Positions 54,828 through 64,000 of a DNA stretch of 64,000 nt are shown one piece after another. Below the pieces are notes generated by a model. That model had not been told where the DNA came from. It did no database searches and was given only the letters and a program-made list of their open reading frames with translations. The translations under genes were made by a program, and so were the position numbers. This DNA comes from Acidobacteriota bacterium (GTDB lineage Bacteria > Acidobacteriota > Terriglobia > Acidiferrales > UBA7541). The stretch is taken from positions 1-64,000 of the forward strand of contig JABCZR010000023.1 of assembly GCA_013289585.1 (NCBI GenBank). The letters are read 5' to 3'. Numbering within the stretch: the first letter of the stretch is position 1; the number at the start of each line of letters is the position of its first letter.

Positions 54828-56957
54828 TTATCTGGCGGGGCTGGCTGAATCAAGCTTTAATCGTGCTGTACCGCCGCTTCCCTTGAGAAACCGGGCGACC
54901 TCTGCCAACTCCTGCGTCGTCCCGTACCGCGGCAGCGACTCCAGAAAAATTTTACCATAGGGCATGCGCTGGAGCCTGGTATCCAGCAGCGCGAGAACCC
55001 CGCGATCCGTTTTCGTTCGAATCAGGCGCCCGAAGCCCTGTTTGAGCGCCAGCACCGCTTGCGGGACCTGAAATTCCGCAAAGGGGTTGCGCCCATCCTC
55101 CTGCAAAGCCCGCACCCGCGCCGCTACGATCGGATCGCTCGGTACCGCGAACGGAAGCCGGTCTACGATGACGCAGGAAAGCTGCTCCCCCGGCACATCT
55201 ACGCCCTGCCAGAAACTTGCCGTCGCAAATAACACCGCCCCATCCGTGTTCTTGAACCGCTCAAGCAGCACAGAGCGTGGCGCCGTTCCCTGCAGGAGCA
55301 GCGGAAAAGGAACTCGCGAACGCACGCGCTCGAATAAATCATTCATCTGCGAATAGCTGGTGAAGAGACAGAACGCGCGGCCTTCGCTCAGTTCCAGCAA
55401 TTGCACGATTTCATCCGCCGCCGCAGCCTGAAAACCCGCATCGCGCACATCCGGCATCTTCTTCGGCAGATACAGCAGCGCCTGACTCGGATAATCGAAC
55501 TCCGGTGGCAGCGCACGGTCCTTCGCATGATCGATTCCTAGTCGCTGTCGAATGTAATCGAACCGCCCACCCACCGTGAGCGTCGCCGACGTCAGGATGA
55601 CCGAATCGAACTGCTCGAACAGCCGTTCCCGCAGAATCTGGCTCACGTCGATGGGCGTGGCCGTCAGGAAGACTCCCTTATTCCGCCGCTCATACCAGTA
55701 AACAAAGTTCTTCTCGTTCGATTCGAACAGGAATGAAAGCTCCTGCCGCAGTTCGAAACTCCTTCGCGCGATGCGCGTCAGCTCTTCCGGCTTCTGCGCC
55801 AGCGCCGCGAATTCCGTCTCCATGCTTTTCAGGGAGGTCACCAGGGAATCGTAAGCTTCGCGGTTCTGCTCCAGAAAAGCCTCCCGCTCGTTTCGCGAGA
55901 AGGAAAAGCGTCCGTCGCGCGGCGGAAATAATTCGAAGAAGCCCCGGCTGCGCTCGCGAATCCGCTGCGTCTTTCGCAGCAGTGACGGCGTGCCCAGGTG
56001 CAGCAAACGCAGCGTCTGATCCGCGTCCCGCGCCAGTTCCTCAAACCGGTAATTCGAAATCTGTCGCCCGAAATAGTCGCTGGCCACGTCTTCCATCTCA
56101 TGCGCTTCATCGAACACCACCGCCGAGTACTCCGGGAGGATGCTCCCAAAATCATCTTGCTTCAGCGCCAGATCCGCAAAAAACAGATGATGGTTCACAA
56201 TGATCAGGTCGGCCTCTTTGGCACGCTGCTGCATTCCGGTTATAAAACAGGGATTAAACGACGGGCAATTCTTGCCCGTGCACGTGTCCCTTCTCGCGTC
56301 CAACTTCCCCCAAAGCTGCGAGTCATCCGGCAAAAACGTCAGCTCCGCGCGGTCGCCCGTCTCCGTCAATTTCGACCAATCCTTGATTTGCCGGAACGCA
56401 TCCAGCTCCTCCATGCCGCTCAGCAGGGCCTGATCCTGCATCTGATTCAGCTTGGAGATGCATAGAAAATTAGCGCGCCCTTTCATCACCGCCACCTTCA
56501 GGTTGGGCGCGAAATGTTTCTGTAGAAACGGAATGTCTTTCTGATAGAGCTGCTCTTGAAGGGATTTTGTCGCCGTCGAAATGACTACGCGCCGCCCGCT
56601 GCAAATCGCCGGCACGAGATAGGCCAGGGTCTTCCCCGTGCCCGTGCCCGCCTCCACGATCGCGTGATGGTGCGTTTCGAACGCATCATTCACCAGCTCC
56701 GCCATCTCCAGTTGCCCCGGCCGGTGCTCGTAGTCGGCGCTGACTGTGGTGCGGTCAAATCCGCCTCTCATGCATTTTTCAAGGAATCCGCCCGGCCCAA
56801 ACACTTCCTGCATGGACGGCTTGGCGGTTCCCCCAGCTGATCCCTCCGCGGCACCTTGCACCGCTTCGGCAATCGCTGTGGGATCGTCCTCAACCGGAAA
56901 TGGCTCGCGCACACGGGCTTTCCCGCCCCGTTTTTCTTTTGCCTCCGGAGGAATCAT
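54828..56957 (-). CDS. DinG/XPD-family ATP-dependent DNA helicase
   Basis: A 709-residue superfamily 2 helicase. Walker A AGTGTGKT, then four cysteines spaced as in an iron-sulfur domain (the DTCTGKNCPSFNPC segment), the DEAH box in FDEAHEMEDVASDYFG, and a C-terminal half with TSATLTVGG, SFWQGVDVPGEQLSCVIVDRLPF and the final QGFGRLIRTKTDRGVLALLDTR. This is the pattern of DinG or YoaA, 5'-3' helicases that process damaged DNA or R-loops. Its N-terminal extension of about 60 residues is charged. It may be co-transcribed with queD; promoter likely in the 280-base gap at its 5' side. Confidence 0.93.
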   Translation of the reverse strand: MIPPEAKEKRGGKARVREPFPVEDDPTAIAEAVQGAAEGSAGGTAKPSMQEVFGPGGFLEKCMRGGFDRTTVSADYEHRPGQLEMAELVNDAFETHHHAIVEAGTGTGKTLAYLVPAICSGRRVVISTATKSLQEQLYQKDIPFLQKHFAPNLKVAVMKGRANFLCISKLNQMQDQALLSGMEELDAFRQIKDWSKLTETGDRAELTFLPDDSQLWGKLDARRDTCTGKNCPSFNPCFITGMQQRAKEADLIIVNHHLFFADLALKQDDFGSILPEYSAVVFDEAHEMEDVASDYFGRQISNYRFEELARDADQTLRLLHLGTPSLLRKTQRIRERSRGFFELFPPRDGRFSFSRNEREAFLEQNREAYDSLVTSLKSMETEFAALAQKPEELTRIARRSFELRQELSFLFESNEKNFVYWYERRNKGVFLTATPIDVSQILRERLFEQFDSVILTSATLTVGGRFDYIRQRLGIDHAKDRALPPEFDYPSQALLYLPKKMPDVRDAGFQAAAADEIVQLLELSEGRAFCLFTSYSQMNDLFERVRSRVPFPLLLQGTAPRSVLLERFKNTDGAVLFATASFWQGVDVPGEQLSCVIVDRLPFAVPSDPIVAARVRALQEDGRNPFAEFQVPQAVLALKQGFGRLIRTKTDRGVLALLDTRLQRMPYGKIFLESLPRYGTTQELAEVARFLKGSGGTARLKLDSASPAR

Positions 56958-57235
56958 CGCCGAATTAGATACGCGCTTCGCCAGATAACCGCCTTCATTC
57001 CCGCTTCGCGAATGGGAGAGACCAGTAACGATAACATAACCTCACCGCTTGCTCTTGTCGCACTCCCACAAGGCAGCCCTGCGCATCTCTCTCGATTCAT
57101 GCCATTTAGCAGTTGAACACTTCGCCGCTTTTTGCGATTCACCCCGGATTCGGGCGCGTTACATTCAAACTGTTATCTAAAGCGTTTTCCTTCCCAGGTC
57201 TGGCAAACGCAGGGTAGTCTAGTGTGGGGTGCCAC

Positions 57236-58714
57236 ATGAATCGTAGCAAAGCTCTGCTTCTCATTCTCCTGACCGCCTCGCTTGCCTTAGCCGCCTGCAG
57301 CGGTCCATCAGGCTCGCATGTCTGCACCGTCAACTGCACCACCGGCGATGCCACCGTCAGCTTCACGCTGGCCGCCGTGCCCATCGCTCCTCAGCCGGCT
57401 ACCTCCATCCTCTCGTTCGCCGTCACCCTCAACGGGATCAAGCTGACTCCGGCTACGGGCGGTACGGATGTTAACGTTCCCCTTAACACTTCCACCTTTG
57501 TTGTTGATTTGACGCGTCTCCAGAGCGACTCCGCCTTCGCCGGCCAGGTGCTGGCAAACATTCCTGCCGGAACCTACAACCAGATCACCGTTGGAATAGC
57601 GAGCGCCGTCGTTACCTATTGCACCAACGCGGGCGTCTCGGCTGGCTGTGACCCACTCAGTATCAAGCAGGTCAGCGAGCCTTTCGCGACGATTACCCCC
57701 GCCACTTTCTCGGCGACCTTCACCTCTGGCCAGCAAACCGGCATCCAGATCCGCTTTGACATCGGCAAAGCCTTGACCATCAACACGGTCACCCAAGCCG
57801 TAACAGCGGTAAACCTCGGCGCCACAAATGTCATGACCACCGTCGCGCTCCCCCCGCTTCTCTCCAGCCTCGCCACTGGCCAGTTGGATTTCGTCGAAGA
57901 CTTTACCGGCGTAGTCACCGCCGCAAGCGCCACGTCCGTCACCGTGCAAACATCCTTGCGTGGCTCCATCACCGCAAATGTAACGCCAACTACTATCGGG
58001 TCTCCAAATTGCGTCATCGACAACAAGGCTTGCGTGGCAACAGTAGGTCAGATCGCCAGCATTGACACGGTCCTCAACAACGATGGCACTTTCTCTTTGC
58101 TGGAATACGACCCCCTCTCCGAGACCAGTGCCGACGTCGTCGAAGGAATAGTCACCGCCACACCGCTCACGTCCAATCAATTCGATATCGTTGCAAATGA
58201 TATCCTCGTCGCCTCGCTCGGCAGCGTCATCGGAACCAGCCTCGGCGTCGGCGCACCTGTACACGTCACACTGAACCTCGGCACGAATTTCTTCGTCATA
58301 GACACCAAAGGCTTGACGCCCATTCCGGCAACAAACTTCCAGGGCAGTCAGTCCGCAACCGATATCCTTCCTGGCCAAACCGTCGCCCTTCGCGTGACCA
58401 GTTTCACCGCGGCGACTGCCACCGTCCCCGCCCAAATCACTGTGGACGCTGTCGTCCTCCGCTTCACTCGTGTCGCAGGGGCCGTCTCGTCCGCCACTAG
58501 CCTGACTTTTAACATGCAGTCCTTGCCGCTCTTTTTCGGCCCCACAAACTCGTTTCAAACCCAGCTTTACAGCGGCTCGCCAAGCACCTATTTCGACGGC
58601 ATAACGCCGGGAACTAATCTGACGGTCGGCAATACTGCCGCGACGCGCGCGCTGTACTTCGGCCCGACGGTCACACCCGCATTCACCGCCGCCAAAGTCC
58701 GCCAGTTCCAGTGA
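57236..58714 (+). CDS. DUF4382-like lipoprotein
   Basis: A 492-residue lipoprotein. The signal ends in a lipobox LALAAC at about residues 16-21, where the Cys would be lipidated. Two beta-rich regions follow: about 35-200 resembles DUF4382 (ATSILSFAVTLNGIKLTP, NIPAGTYNQITVGIAS), and about 215-490 contains repeats in the style of DUF5666 (DFTGVVTAASATSVTVQTSLRG, VVEGIVTATPLTSNQFDIVAND). It is rich in Thr, Val and Ala with few charges. ATG at 57236 is used, with GGGGTG upstream. Function is unknown; it should lie on the outer or inner membrane surface. A strong terminator follows. Confidence 0.85.
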   Translation: MNRSKALLLILLTASLALAACSGPSGSHVCTVNCTTGDATVSFTLAAVPIAPQPATSILSFAVTLNGIKLTPATGGTDVNVPLNTSTFVVDLTRLQSDSAFAGQVLANIPAGTYNQITVGIASAVVTYCTNAGVSAGCDPLSIKQVSEPFATITPATFSATFTSGQQTGIQIRFDIGKALTINTVTQAVTAVNLGATNVMTTVALPPLLSSLATGQLDFVEDFTGVVTAASATSVTVQTSLRGSITANVTPTTIGSPNCVIDNKACVATVGQIASIDTVLNNDGTFSLLEYDPLSETSADVVEGIVTATPLTSNQFDIVANDILVASLGSVIGTSLGVGAPVHVTLNLGTNFFVIDTKGLTPIPATNFQGSQSATDILPGQTVALRVTSFTAATATVPAQITVDAVVLRFTRVAGAVSSATSLTFNMQSLPLFFGPTNSFQTQLYSGSPSTYFDGITPGTNLTVGNTAATRALYFGPTVTPAFTAAKVRQFQ

Positions 58715-58737
58715 TTTCTCCGCCTCCGCAAAAGGCA

Positions 58738-58780
58738 AACGGGCCCGCTGACGATCTCATCAGCGGGCCCGTTCTCTTTT
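58738..58780 (+). terminator. Rho-independent terminator after the DUF4382-like gene
   Basis: A 14-bp perfect stem AACGGGCCCGCTGA (58738-58751) / TCAGCGGGCCCGTT (58760-58773) with an 8-base loop, then CTCTTTT. Confidence 0.93.
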
Positions 58781-58860
58781 CCCTTTAGGAATTTCTAATT
58801 CCCGACAGCTCCGGATCTCCTCTGTCTAACAACCAATCACTGGAAACCCATAACTGTCTT

Positions 58861-60549
58861 TCACGCCGGCTGCACCCCACCCATCGTCGTACTGGGCGGC
58901 AGCGGCGGCGTATACGGCCCCGACGGCATTCCCGGCGCAATCACTGGCTGCAACCGCCGGTAAACCACCAGCGAAATCGCGCCAATCCCCCAGAACGCTG
59001 CACCATACTTGAACACCCAGCCCACGTGCGGAATCATCGTGCACAAACGCAGCAGCACAAAACCCACCACCATCCGCCCGACCAACGGCCAAATCTCCTG
59101 CGTGCGCCCCATCAGCCATTGCCCGATCAGCGCGGCCACCACAATCTGCCCGAAATGCAACGCCGCGAACCATAGAAAGAGCGTCGAGATCCCAATGAAC
59201 AGTCCGACCACCGTGACGCACGCAATCAATGCCGCGATTGGCAGGCCGCACCCCACCAGTATCCCCAGCCCCGCCGCCGCGCCATATTGCTCCGTGGCTT
59301 TCACCGCTTCTTCCGAGAAGTTCGGCATCAGCGCGAACAACACCAGCCCGAACAAGATGTATGCCGAGGCCCAGATCACTTGCCAGATGTAATAGCTGCT
59401 GTCGCGATATTCCTTCCTATGCTCCATCTGCTTGAATTCCACCGGCGACGCCAGCTTCGCCGACGATGAAACCTCCGCCGGCTTATCGCCTTCAAAGTGA
59501 ATTGGCCCGCCCACCTGCGCGTTCGCGCCGATAATCAACGTGTGCCCCTTCTCCCGGATGCCGCCCTCCACGGCGCCATTCACGTTAATTCCAGTTCCAA
59601 AAAAGAGAATGTCCCGGCCCACGTGCCCGTCAATCGCTAGCGAGTCGCCAAACATGGTAACGCTGCCTCCGACTTTTCCCGTCGACTCCACCGTCACCAC
59701 ATCGCCGAACCACATCATGTTTTTCCCCACGCTTCCGGAAATCACTGCGGTGTTCCCTGCCGAACGCACATTGCCGTCCACCGTCCCGCGAACCTGCAAA
59801 TACCTTCCTGCGCTGATTACGTCTCCCGTCACCTGCCCGTTAATTTCAATATCTTTCCCTGCCGCAAATACATCGCCCTCCACCCTGCCTTCGATCTTTA
59901 CGCGCTCGCCGGAAAGATAAACATCGCCTTTGATGATTTCATCCTTGTTCACCGTGGGGCTCTGCCCTTTGCGAAACTCCGTCGCCGAAGCCGCCGGCGG
60001 CATCGACACCACCGTGCACAAACCAGCGAAGACCAGCGCCAGCGCTGATCCGCGCCGGATGCGCCGCCGGAAGACCAGCGCACCCAGTCCCGCCAGCGTC
60101 AGCATTGCCAGTACCTCGAGGAGTGTGATCACGGATTGCCATCCTTTCCACATGGTGCCCTGAAAAATCAGCAGGCCCAGCAGGTTCGATCCGCCGAATC
60201 CCGCCTGCTCCAACTGCGTCTGCCAGAGCAGGATATATTGTGTATAAAATGCGTAGACTCCCGTTGCCGCCAGCCCAAACACCAATCCCCAAATCCATTG
60301 CATCGATCGCCGCGCTTTTTCCTGGAATTGCGCCAGCCGCGATGGCAGCGGCTCGTCTTCTTCCAGCATCGCGCGCGTCAACAGCCGCGATTCGCGCTCC
60401 ATCGCGCGCAGCAGCGTCCGGCAAGCCACGCATTCCTGCGTGTGCGCCGACACTTCCAGCCCACGCGCGCGGTCCAATTGCCGCTCGATATACAGCAGGC
60501 ACGTCATTTCGTCCAGATGCTTCGATTTCTCTTCCGGTGTCTGGCTCAC
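58861..60549 (-). CDS. Anti-sigma factor fused to a bactofilin-like beta-solenoid
   Basis: A 562-residue protein. The N-terminus has a zinc-finger anti-sigma domain (HLDEMTCLLYIERQLD, then HTQECVACRTLL with H-x3-C-x2-C). Three hydrophobic segments follow (about 86-106, 137-157, 170-188). A regular beta-solenoid of bactofilin or 'polymer-forming' type fills about 195-370, with V-x-G-D/S-V repeats such as RVEGDVFAAG, QVTGDVISAG, TVDGNVRSAG, KVGGSVTMFG. A C-terminal block of four helices (about 390-510) follows, then a Pro-rich tail. With three helices before it, the solenoid should be outside the cytoplasm. It overlaps the sigma gene by four bases, so it is that sigma's regulator. Confidence 0.85.
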   Translation of the reverse strand: MSQTPEEKSKHLDEMTCLLYIERQLDRARGLEVSAHTQECVACRTLLRAMERESRLLTRAMLEEDEPLPSRLAQFQEKARRSMQWIWGLVFGLAATGVYAFYTQYILLWQTQLEQAGFGGSNLLGLLIFQGTMWKGWQSVITLLEVLAMLTLAGLGALVFRRRIRRGSALALVFAGLCTVVSMPPAASATEFRKGQSPTVNKDEIIKGDVYLSGERVKIEGRVEGDVFAAGKDIEINGQVTGDVISAGRYLQVRGTVDGNVRSAGNTAVISGSVGKNMMWFGDVVTVESTGKVGGSVTMFGDSLAIDGHVGRDILFFGTGINVNGAVEGGIREKGHTLIIGANAQVGGPIHFEGDKPAEVSSSAKLASPVEFKQMEHRKEYRDSSYYIWQVIWASAYILFGLVLFALMPNFSEEAVKATEQYGAAAGLGILVGCGLPIAALIACVTVVGLFIGISTLFLWFAALHFGQIVVAALIGQWLMGRTQEIWPLVGRMVVGFVLLRLCTMIPHVGWVFKYGAAFWGIGAISLVVYRRLQPVIAPGMPSGPYTPPLPPSTTMGGVQPA

Positions 60550-61154
60550 GAAGCTCCTCCCGCAGCCAACGCGCTGCCGCCTTCCAGGGCCTGCCGCAGT
60601 TCATGCCGGGCACGCAGCAGCACCACGCCCACAAAGGCGCGCCGCACTCCCAGCGCATCGGCGATTTCGTCGTAGCTCATGTCTGAGTAATAGCGCATCA
60701 CCAGCGCCATGCGCGCCCGCGCGCCCAGCTTCTCCAGCGCTTTGCGCACTTCCTCGCTGGTGCGCTGCTCGATCAGCCGTTCCAGTTGGCTGGGGTCCGG
60801 ATGCTCCAACGGCACATTTTCCAGGTCCCCGGTTTCCTTGTCCTGCCTTGTCCTCCGCCGCCGCAGCGAATCCCAGCAGTGGTTCGCCGCCACTTTATAC
60901 AGCCAGGCGGTAAAAGACCGCGTCGTATCGTACTGGTTCAATTTTCCGCGTAATTTCATGAATACTTCCATCGTGGCGTCTTCCGCGTCTTCCCTTGTCG
61001 GCAGCGCGCGCCGGCAGAATCGGAAAATCGCCGGAGCGTAGTCGTGATACAGCTGCCCCCAGGCCTCGGCGTCACCCGCCCTGGCCCGGGCGATCACCTC
61101 CGTCGGCTCCATCGTTCCCGGCGCACTCATCCGGCCTGGTCTCTGTGTTTCCAT
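60546..61154 (-). CDS. ECF-type RNA polymerase sigma factor (second locus)
   Basis: A sigma factor of up to 202 residues with region 2 (AEAWGQLYHDYAPAIFRFCRRALPTREDAEDATMEVFMKLRG and FTAWLYKVAANHCWDSLRRRR) and region 4 (LEKLGARARMALVMRYYSDMSYDEIADALGVRRAFVGVVLLRARHELRQAL). The start is not settled: ATG at 61154 is given, but ATGs at 61130 and 61112 are in frame and the first has no clear binding site. The stop overlaps the anti-sigma gene by four bases. This is the second sigma/anti-sigma pair in the window and probably controls envelope genes. Confidence 0.93.
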   Translation of the reverse strand: METQRPGRMSAPGTMEPTEVIARARAGDAEAWGQLYHDYAPAIFRFCRRALPTREDAEDATMEVFMKLRGKLNQYDTTRSFTAWLYKVAANHCWDSLRRRRTRQDKETGDLENVPLEHPDPSQLERLIEQRTSEEVRKALEKLGARARMALVMRYYSDMSYDEIADALGVRRAFVGVVLLRARHELRQALEGGSALAAGGAS

Positions 61155-61640
61155 AGACTAGTACGCAGCCCACCCTCAAAAACTTACGCAAACTTAACAA
61201 TTCGCTATAACGCAATACCCGGCTATCCCTCCCCGGGTCAGCACTCTACCAGAAACACCTCGGCGGGCTAAGTCTCCCAGCAATATCCCTCTCCGCCGCC
61301 CTGCACAGCTCATTCTGTGGCCCCATCACGCCCGCCAACCATCACTTTTTCCGCTACTCGCTATGCAATTCATTATCCTTGACACTTGCAGCATTTGCGG
61401 AGTAAAACTCGCCTTACTAAGTCAGTTCGGCTTGTATGTTGTGGCGTTTTTTGAACCGAAAAGAAAGCGAGCTGGTCCGGGGAGCTTGTTTTCATCTTCT
61501 GCTGTAGGTTCAGATCTTTGAGCCGATAGCGAACGGTTCGCCATGCGATCTTTCAGTCATTTTTTCGTTCTTCAAAGCATGCGGCTGCAGAGCCGTATGT
61601 GCGTGGTGTTTTTTTGATCTCGATGAGGGGGGTGTTGCTT
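61155..61640. other. Intergenic region between the sigma gene and the last receptor gene
   Basis: 486 bases between divergent genes. It should hold promoters for both. On the plus strand TTGACA (61379-61384) is followed after 18 bases by TAAAAC (61403-61408), a candidate with a weak -10 that would give a leader of about 225 bases for the receptor gene. I see no RNA gene or repeat. Confidence 0.4.
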
Positions 61641-64000
61641 ATGAAGCGTCTAGTCCTGGCTGTCCTTGTAGTGCTTTCCTTAACGGTGGCGGCAAATGCG
61701 CAAACGTTCCGCGGCGCCATCAACGGTACGGTAACTGACCCATCCGGCGCGGTCGTTCCTAACGCCGCCGTGAAGGCCACGGAAACCGCCACCGGAATTG
61801 ATCATAATGCCGTTACCACGACGGATGGAGCCTTCTCTTTCCAGGACATGCCGCTCGGCTTCTACAATGTCTCTGTCACCGCCGCGGGTTTCCCCGTTTA
61901 CACCGTGGATAAGGTCGAGGTCGTCGCCGGCTCCATCTACACCTTGGCCGTCAAATTGAGCCTCCAGCAGCAAACCACGACCGTCGAAGTCTCCGCGGCC
62001 GCCCTCACCCTCGACACTACTACCCAAGTGCAGACCATGACGATCTCCTCGAATGTCGTCCAGGACGTTCCGCTCAACGGGCGCGACTTTACGCAGCTCA
62101 TTGCCGTCACTCCCGGCTACGGTGGCTATTCCGTCGGCGGCTTTGGCTCTCTCAATGGAACCCGTCCCAACCAGATGAACTGGCAGATTGACGGCGTGGA
62201 CAACAACGACTTCTGGCACAACATCCCGGCGGTGAACCAGGGCGGCGTCTCCGGTATTGCCGGCGTCGTCCTGCCGATCGATTCCATCGACGAATTCTCG
62301 GCCCAGACGCAATCCGGCGCGGAAGCCGGACGCAACGCTGGCGGCACAGTGAACTTGGTCATCAAATCCGGGTCGAATAGCATTCACGGTTCGGCTTACT
62401 ACTACAACCGCAACGAATATTACGCCGCCAAATCGCCTTTCTTCGCGCCCAGCGCTACCGTCACAAAGGCCCCGCCGCTCCGCAATGAAAACTATGGATT
62501 CTCCGTTGGCGGCCCCTTCATCAAGAACAAGCTCTTTTATTTCGCTTCTTATGAAAAGCAGCAGTACATTATTGGGCTCTCCGGAATTGCCACCGAGCCT
62601 TCCGACGCCTGGGTCTCCTTGGCTCAGGGTTTGCTCGCCAACTGCGCAAATCCGCCATCCTGCACCTCGAAGTATGGCTCTTATGCCCCTGTTAATGCGG
62701 CCAGCTTCACTCCCAACCTGATCGGCCCGACCGGCTTTTGGCCGAGGTCCGGCGCTGGAAGTATCGCCGCCCTCCCGGCCACCAACAATAACTACTTCAG
62801 CCCTGTCGCTTCTACGGGCTACAGTTACAACGGCGTCGCCAGAGTGGATTACCAGATTAATGACAAAAACCACCTCTATTTCCGCTGGTTCGGAGGGCAG
62901 GGTAGCCAGACTGCCCCGCTCGGTGGTAGCCCCGCTCTGGGTACTGCCAGTTCGAACTTGAAGTACTATTTTGAAGTCGCCCCTATTCACGTTTACAACT
63001 ACTCGCTGGTTCTGAACACCACGTTTCAATCCAATCTCACCAACCAGATTCTCGTCGGTGGAAATTATTTCAATCAGCTCTTCCACGACTTCAATAACAG
63101 CTTCAATACCCAGGCCATGGGCCTGTTCCTTAGCCCCGACGCCACCAATCATGGCCAACCCATCTTGGGAGCTCCAAACATCGTCATCGGCAATTTCGAG
63201 CAGATTGGTCTCACGCCACCGGAAGGCCGCTATGACCTCACTTTGCACCTCACGGACATTGCCTCCTATGTCAGGGGGAAGCACCAGATGCGCTTTGGGG
63301 GTGAGATCCGGCAGGGGCGTGTCAATGAATTCTATCATCGTCGGGGGACCGGAAAGTTTGTCTTTGACGGGCTTCAGGGACCTTGGAGTGGGGCTACCGG
63401 ATGCGGTGCTGCATCTCCTACCGCCGCGTGCACCGCATTGCTAGGAACAAACTCCACAACGAACGTCCTGGCAAATGCCGAGGCACTAGCCGATTTTCTT
63501 GCCGGCGATGTGTCAACTTGCACCGTGCCTGCCGGCCAGCCAGCTAAGTCCGCCTGCGGCTCGTCCATTGCCGTAGGCAATCCCGAGCGTTTCATCAAGG
63601 TCACTGGCTTCGACCTCTTCTTCTCTGACGCCTGGCAGGTAACTCGGAAGCTCAGTCTGAACCTGGGTATGCGGTACGAATACTTCGGGCCGCTCCATAG
63701 CGATAACAATGACCTCCCTGTCTTCATCCCGGGGAGAGGGCTCCTCGTTCAAGGTAAAGGCATCAGTAACATCTATCCTCCGGACAAGAACAATTTCGCT
63801 CCGCGGTTCGGTTTTGCCTACCAGCCAACGGGGCGGGGCGACCTCGTTGTCCGCGGCGGAATCGGCGTTTTCTACGACCAGATCAATATGAACCCGTTCC
63901 TGGACTTCCGCCCGCCCATCAATGCGGCCAGCGGCTTGCAGGGCAATCCCACGGGACCTTCTCCCGTATCCACCTACACGTTGAGTGGCTACAACTGGCA
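61641..64000 (+). CDS. Oar-like TonB-dependent receptor, N-terminal part (runs off the window)
   Basis: The first 786 codons of a second Oar-like receptor. GAGGGGGG stands nine bases before the ATG. A signal peptide (about 1-21, ending ANAQ) leads to a carboxypeptidase-regulatory domain (GAINGTVTDPSGAVVPNAAVKATE, TTDGAFSFQDMPLGFYNVSVTAAGF), a plug-like region (VPLNGRDFTQLIAVTPG, GTVNLVIKSGSNSIHGSAYYYNRNEYY) and the beginning of a large barrel. It differs strongly in sequence from the receptor at 5975-9457. No stop codon occurs before the window end. It lies alone beside the second sigma locus. The substrate is unknown. Confidence 0.93.
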   Translation, partial: MKRLVLAVLVVLSLTVAANAQTFRGAINGTVTDPSGAVVPNAAVKATETATGIDHNAVTTTDGAFSFQDMPLGFYNVSVTAAGFPVYTVDKVEVVAGSIYTLAVKLSLQQQTTTVEVSAAALTLDTTTQVQTMTISSNVVQDVPLNGRDFTQLIAVTPGYGGYSVGGFGSLNGTRPNQMNWQIDGVDNNDFWHNIPAVNQGGVSGIAGVVLPIDSIDEFSAQTQSGAEAGRNAGGTVNLVIKSGSNSIHGSAYYYNRNEYYAAKSPFFAPSATVTKAPPLRNENYGFSVGGPFIKNKLFYFASYEKQQYIIGLSGIATEPSDAWVSLAQGLLANCANPPSCTSKYGSYAPVNAASFTPNLIGPTGFWPRSGAGSIAALPATNNNYFSPVASTGYSYNGVARVDYQINDKNHLYFRWFGGQGSQTAPLGGSPALGTASSNLKYYFEVAPIHVYNYSLVLNTTFQSNLTNQILVGGNYFNQLFHDFNNSFNTQAMGLFLSPDATNHGQPILGAPNIVIGNFEQIGLTPPEGRYDLTLHLTDIASYVRGKHQMRFGGEIRQGRVNEFYHRRGTGKFVFDGLQGPWSGATGCGAASPTAACTALLGTNSTTNVLANAEALADFLAGDVSTCTVPAGQPAKSACGSSIAVGNPERFIKVTGFDLFFSDAWQVTRKLSLNLGMRYEYFGPLHSDNNDLPVFIPGRGLLVQGKGISNIYPPDKNNFAPRFGFAYQPTGRGDLVVRGGIGVFYDQINMNPFLDFRPPINAASGLQGNPTGPSPVSTYTLSGYNW

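Noticed and set aside
57308-58738. Open minus-strand frame of 476 codons
   Set aside because: It is the reverse shadow of the DUF4382-like lipoprotein; the plus strand has the lipobox and a terminator in the right place.
61680-63338. Open minus-strand frame of 552 codons
   Set aside because: It is the reverse shadow of the receptor gene, which has a signal peptide, domains and a ribosome binding site on the plus strand.

Overview
The window looks like a chromosomal segment of an acidobacterium (Acidobacteriota, probably class Terriglobia). Supporting signs are two very large Oar-like TonB-dependent receptors that begin with a carboxypeptidase-regulatory domain, several TonB-domain proteins, PilZ proteins, extracytoplasmic-function (ECF) sigma/anti-sigma pairs with large envelope domains, and a dnaK-dnaJ-hspR operon. 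Housekeeping genes dominate. I see no prophage, insertion sequence or CRISPR array. The assignment rests on protein character only; no database search was run.

Layout. 1-1164: the start of tuf (minus strand) behind four tRNA genes, Thr(TGT)-Tyr(GTA)-Thr(GGT)-Gly(TCC). 1.4-12.1 kb: an anchored protein of unknown function, an M23 peptidase, thiL, a malectin-domain protein, a large TonB-dependent receptor and a class A penicillin-binding protein. 12.2-14.5 kb: a small membrane protein and a minus-strand DsbA-like/MauE-like/FmdE-like group. 14.5-15.3 kb: a long non-coding stretch with a cluster of short repeats, ending in the dnaK promoter and an HspR operator. 15.3-18.9 kb: dnaK, dnaJ, hspR. 19-27.5 kb: a DnaC-like ATPase, a HEAT-repeat protein, rpsA, an HU/IHF gene, a HIT protein, an acyl-CoA dehydrogenase, a UvrC-like protein without nuclease parts and an aldo/keto reductase. 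27.5-36.4 kb: an alpha/beta hydrolase, PilZ proteins, a GT28-type glycosyltransferase, a HAD phosphatase, a class V aminotransferase overlapping a PanE-like reductase, a TonB-family protein and rsmD. 36.6-42.9 kb: a membrane protein, recG and a giant duplicated CPBP membrane protease.

43.2-48.7 kb is a plus-strand run of ECF sigma factor, zinc-finger/HEAT anti-sigma factor, a beta-solenoid protein ending in a TonB domain, a second DUF4097-like protein and a two-PDZ protein, closed by a strong terminator. It reads as an envelope stress module. 48.7-51.3 kb holds a lasso-peptide-type B1/B2 pair (PqqD-like chaperone and transglutaminase-like peptidase) divergent from an ABC exporter, with no visible precursor or cyclase. 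51.4-54.8 kb: a TPR protein and the queuosine genes queC, queE, queD. 54.8-58.7 kb: a DinG-type helicase and a DUF4382-like lipoprotein. 58.9-61.2 kb: a second ECF sigma factor overlapping an anti-sigma factor fused to a bactofilin-like solenoid. The window ends inside another Oar-like receptor.

The most interesting places are: the operator-level logic of dnaK-dnaJ-hspR; the repeat cluster upstream of it; the orphan B1/B2-plus-exporter locus; the two sigma/anti-sigma systems that both carry extracytoplasmic beta-solenoids; the internally duplicated CPBP protease; and the UvrC-like protein whose GIY-YIG motifs are lost.
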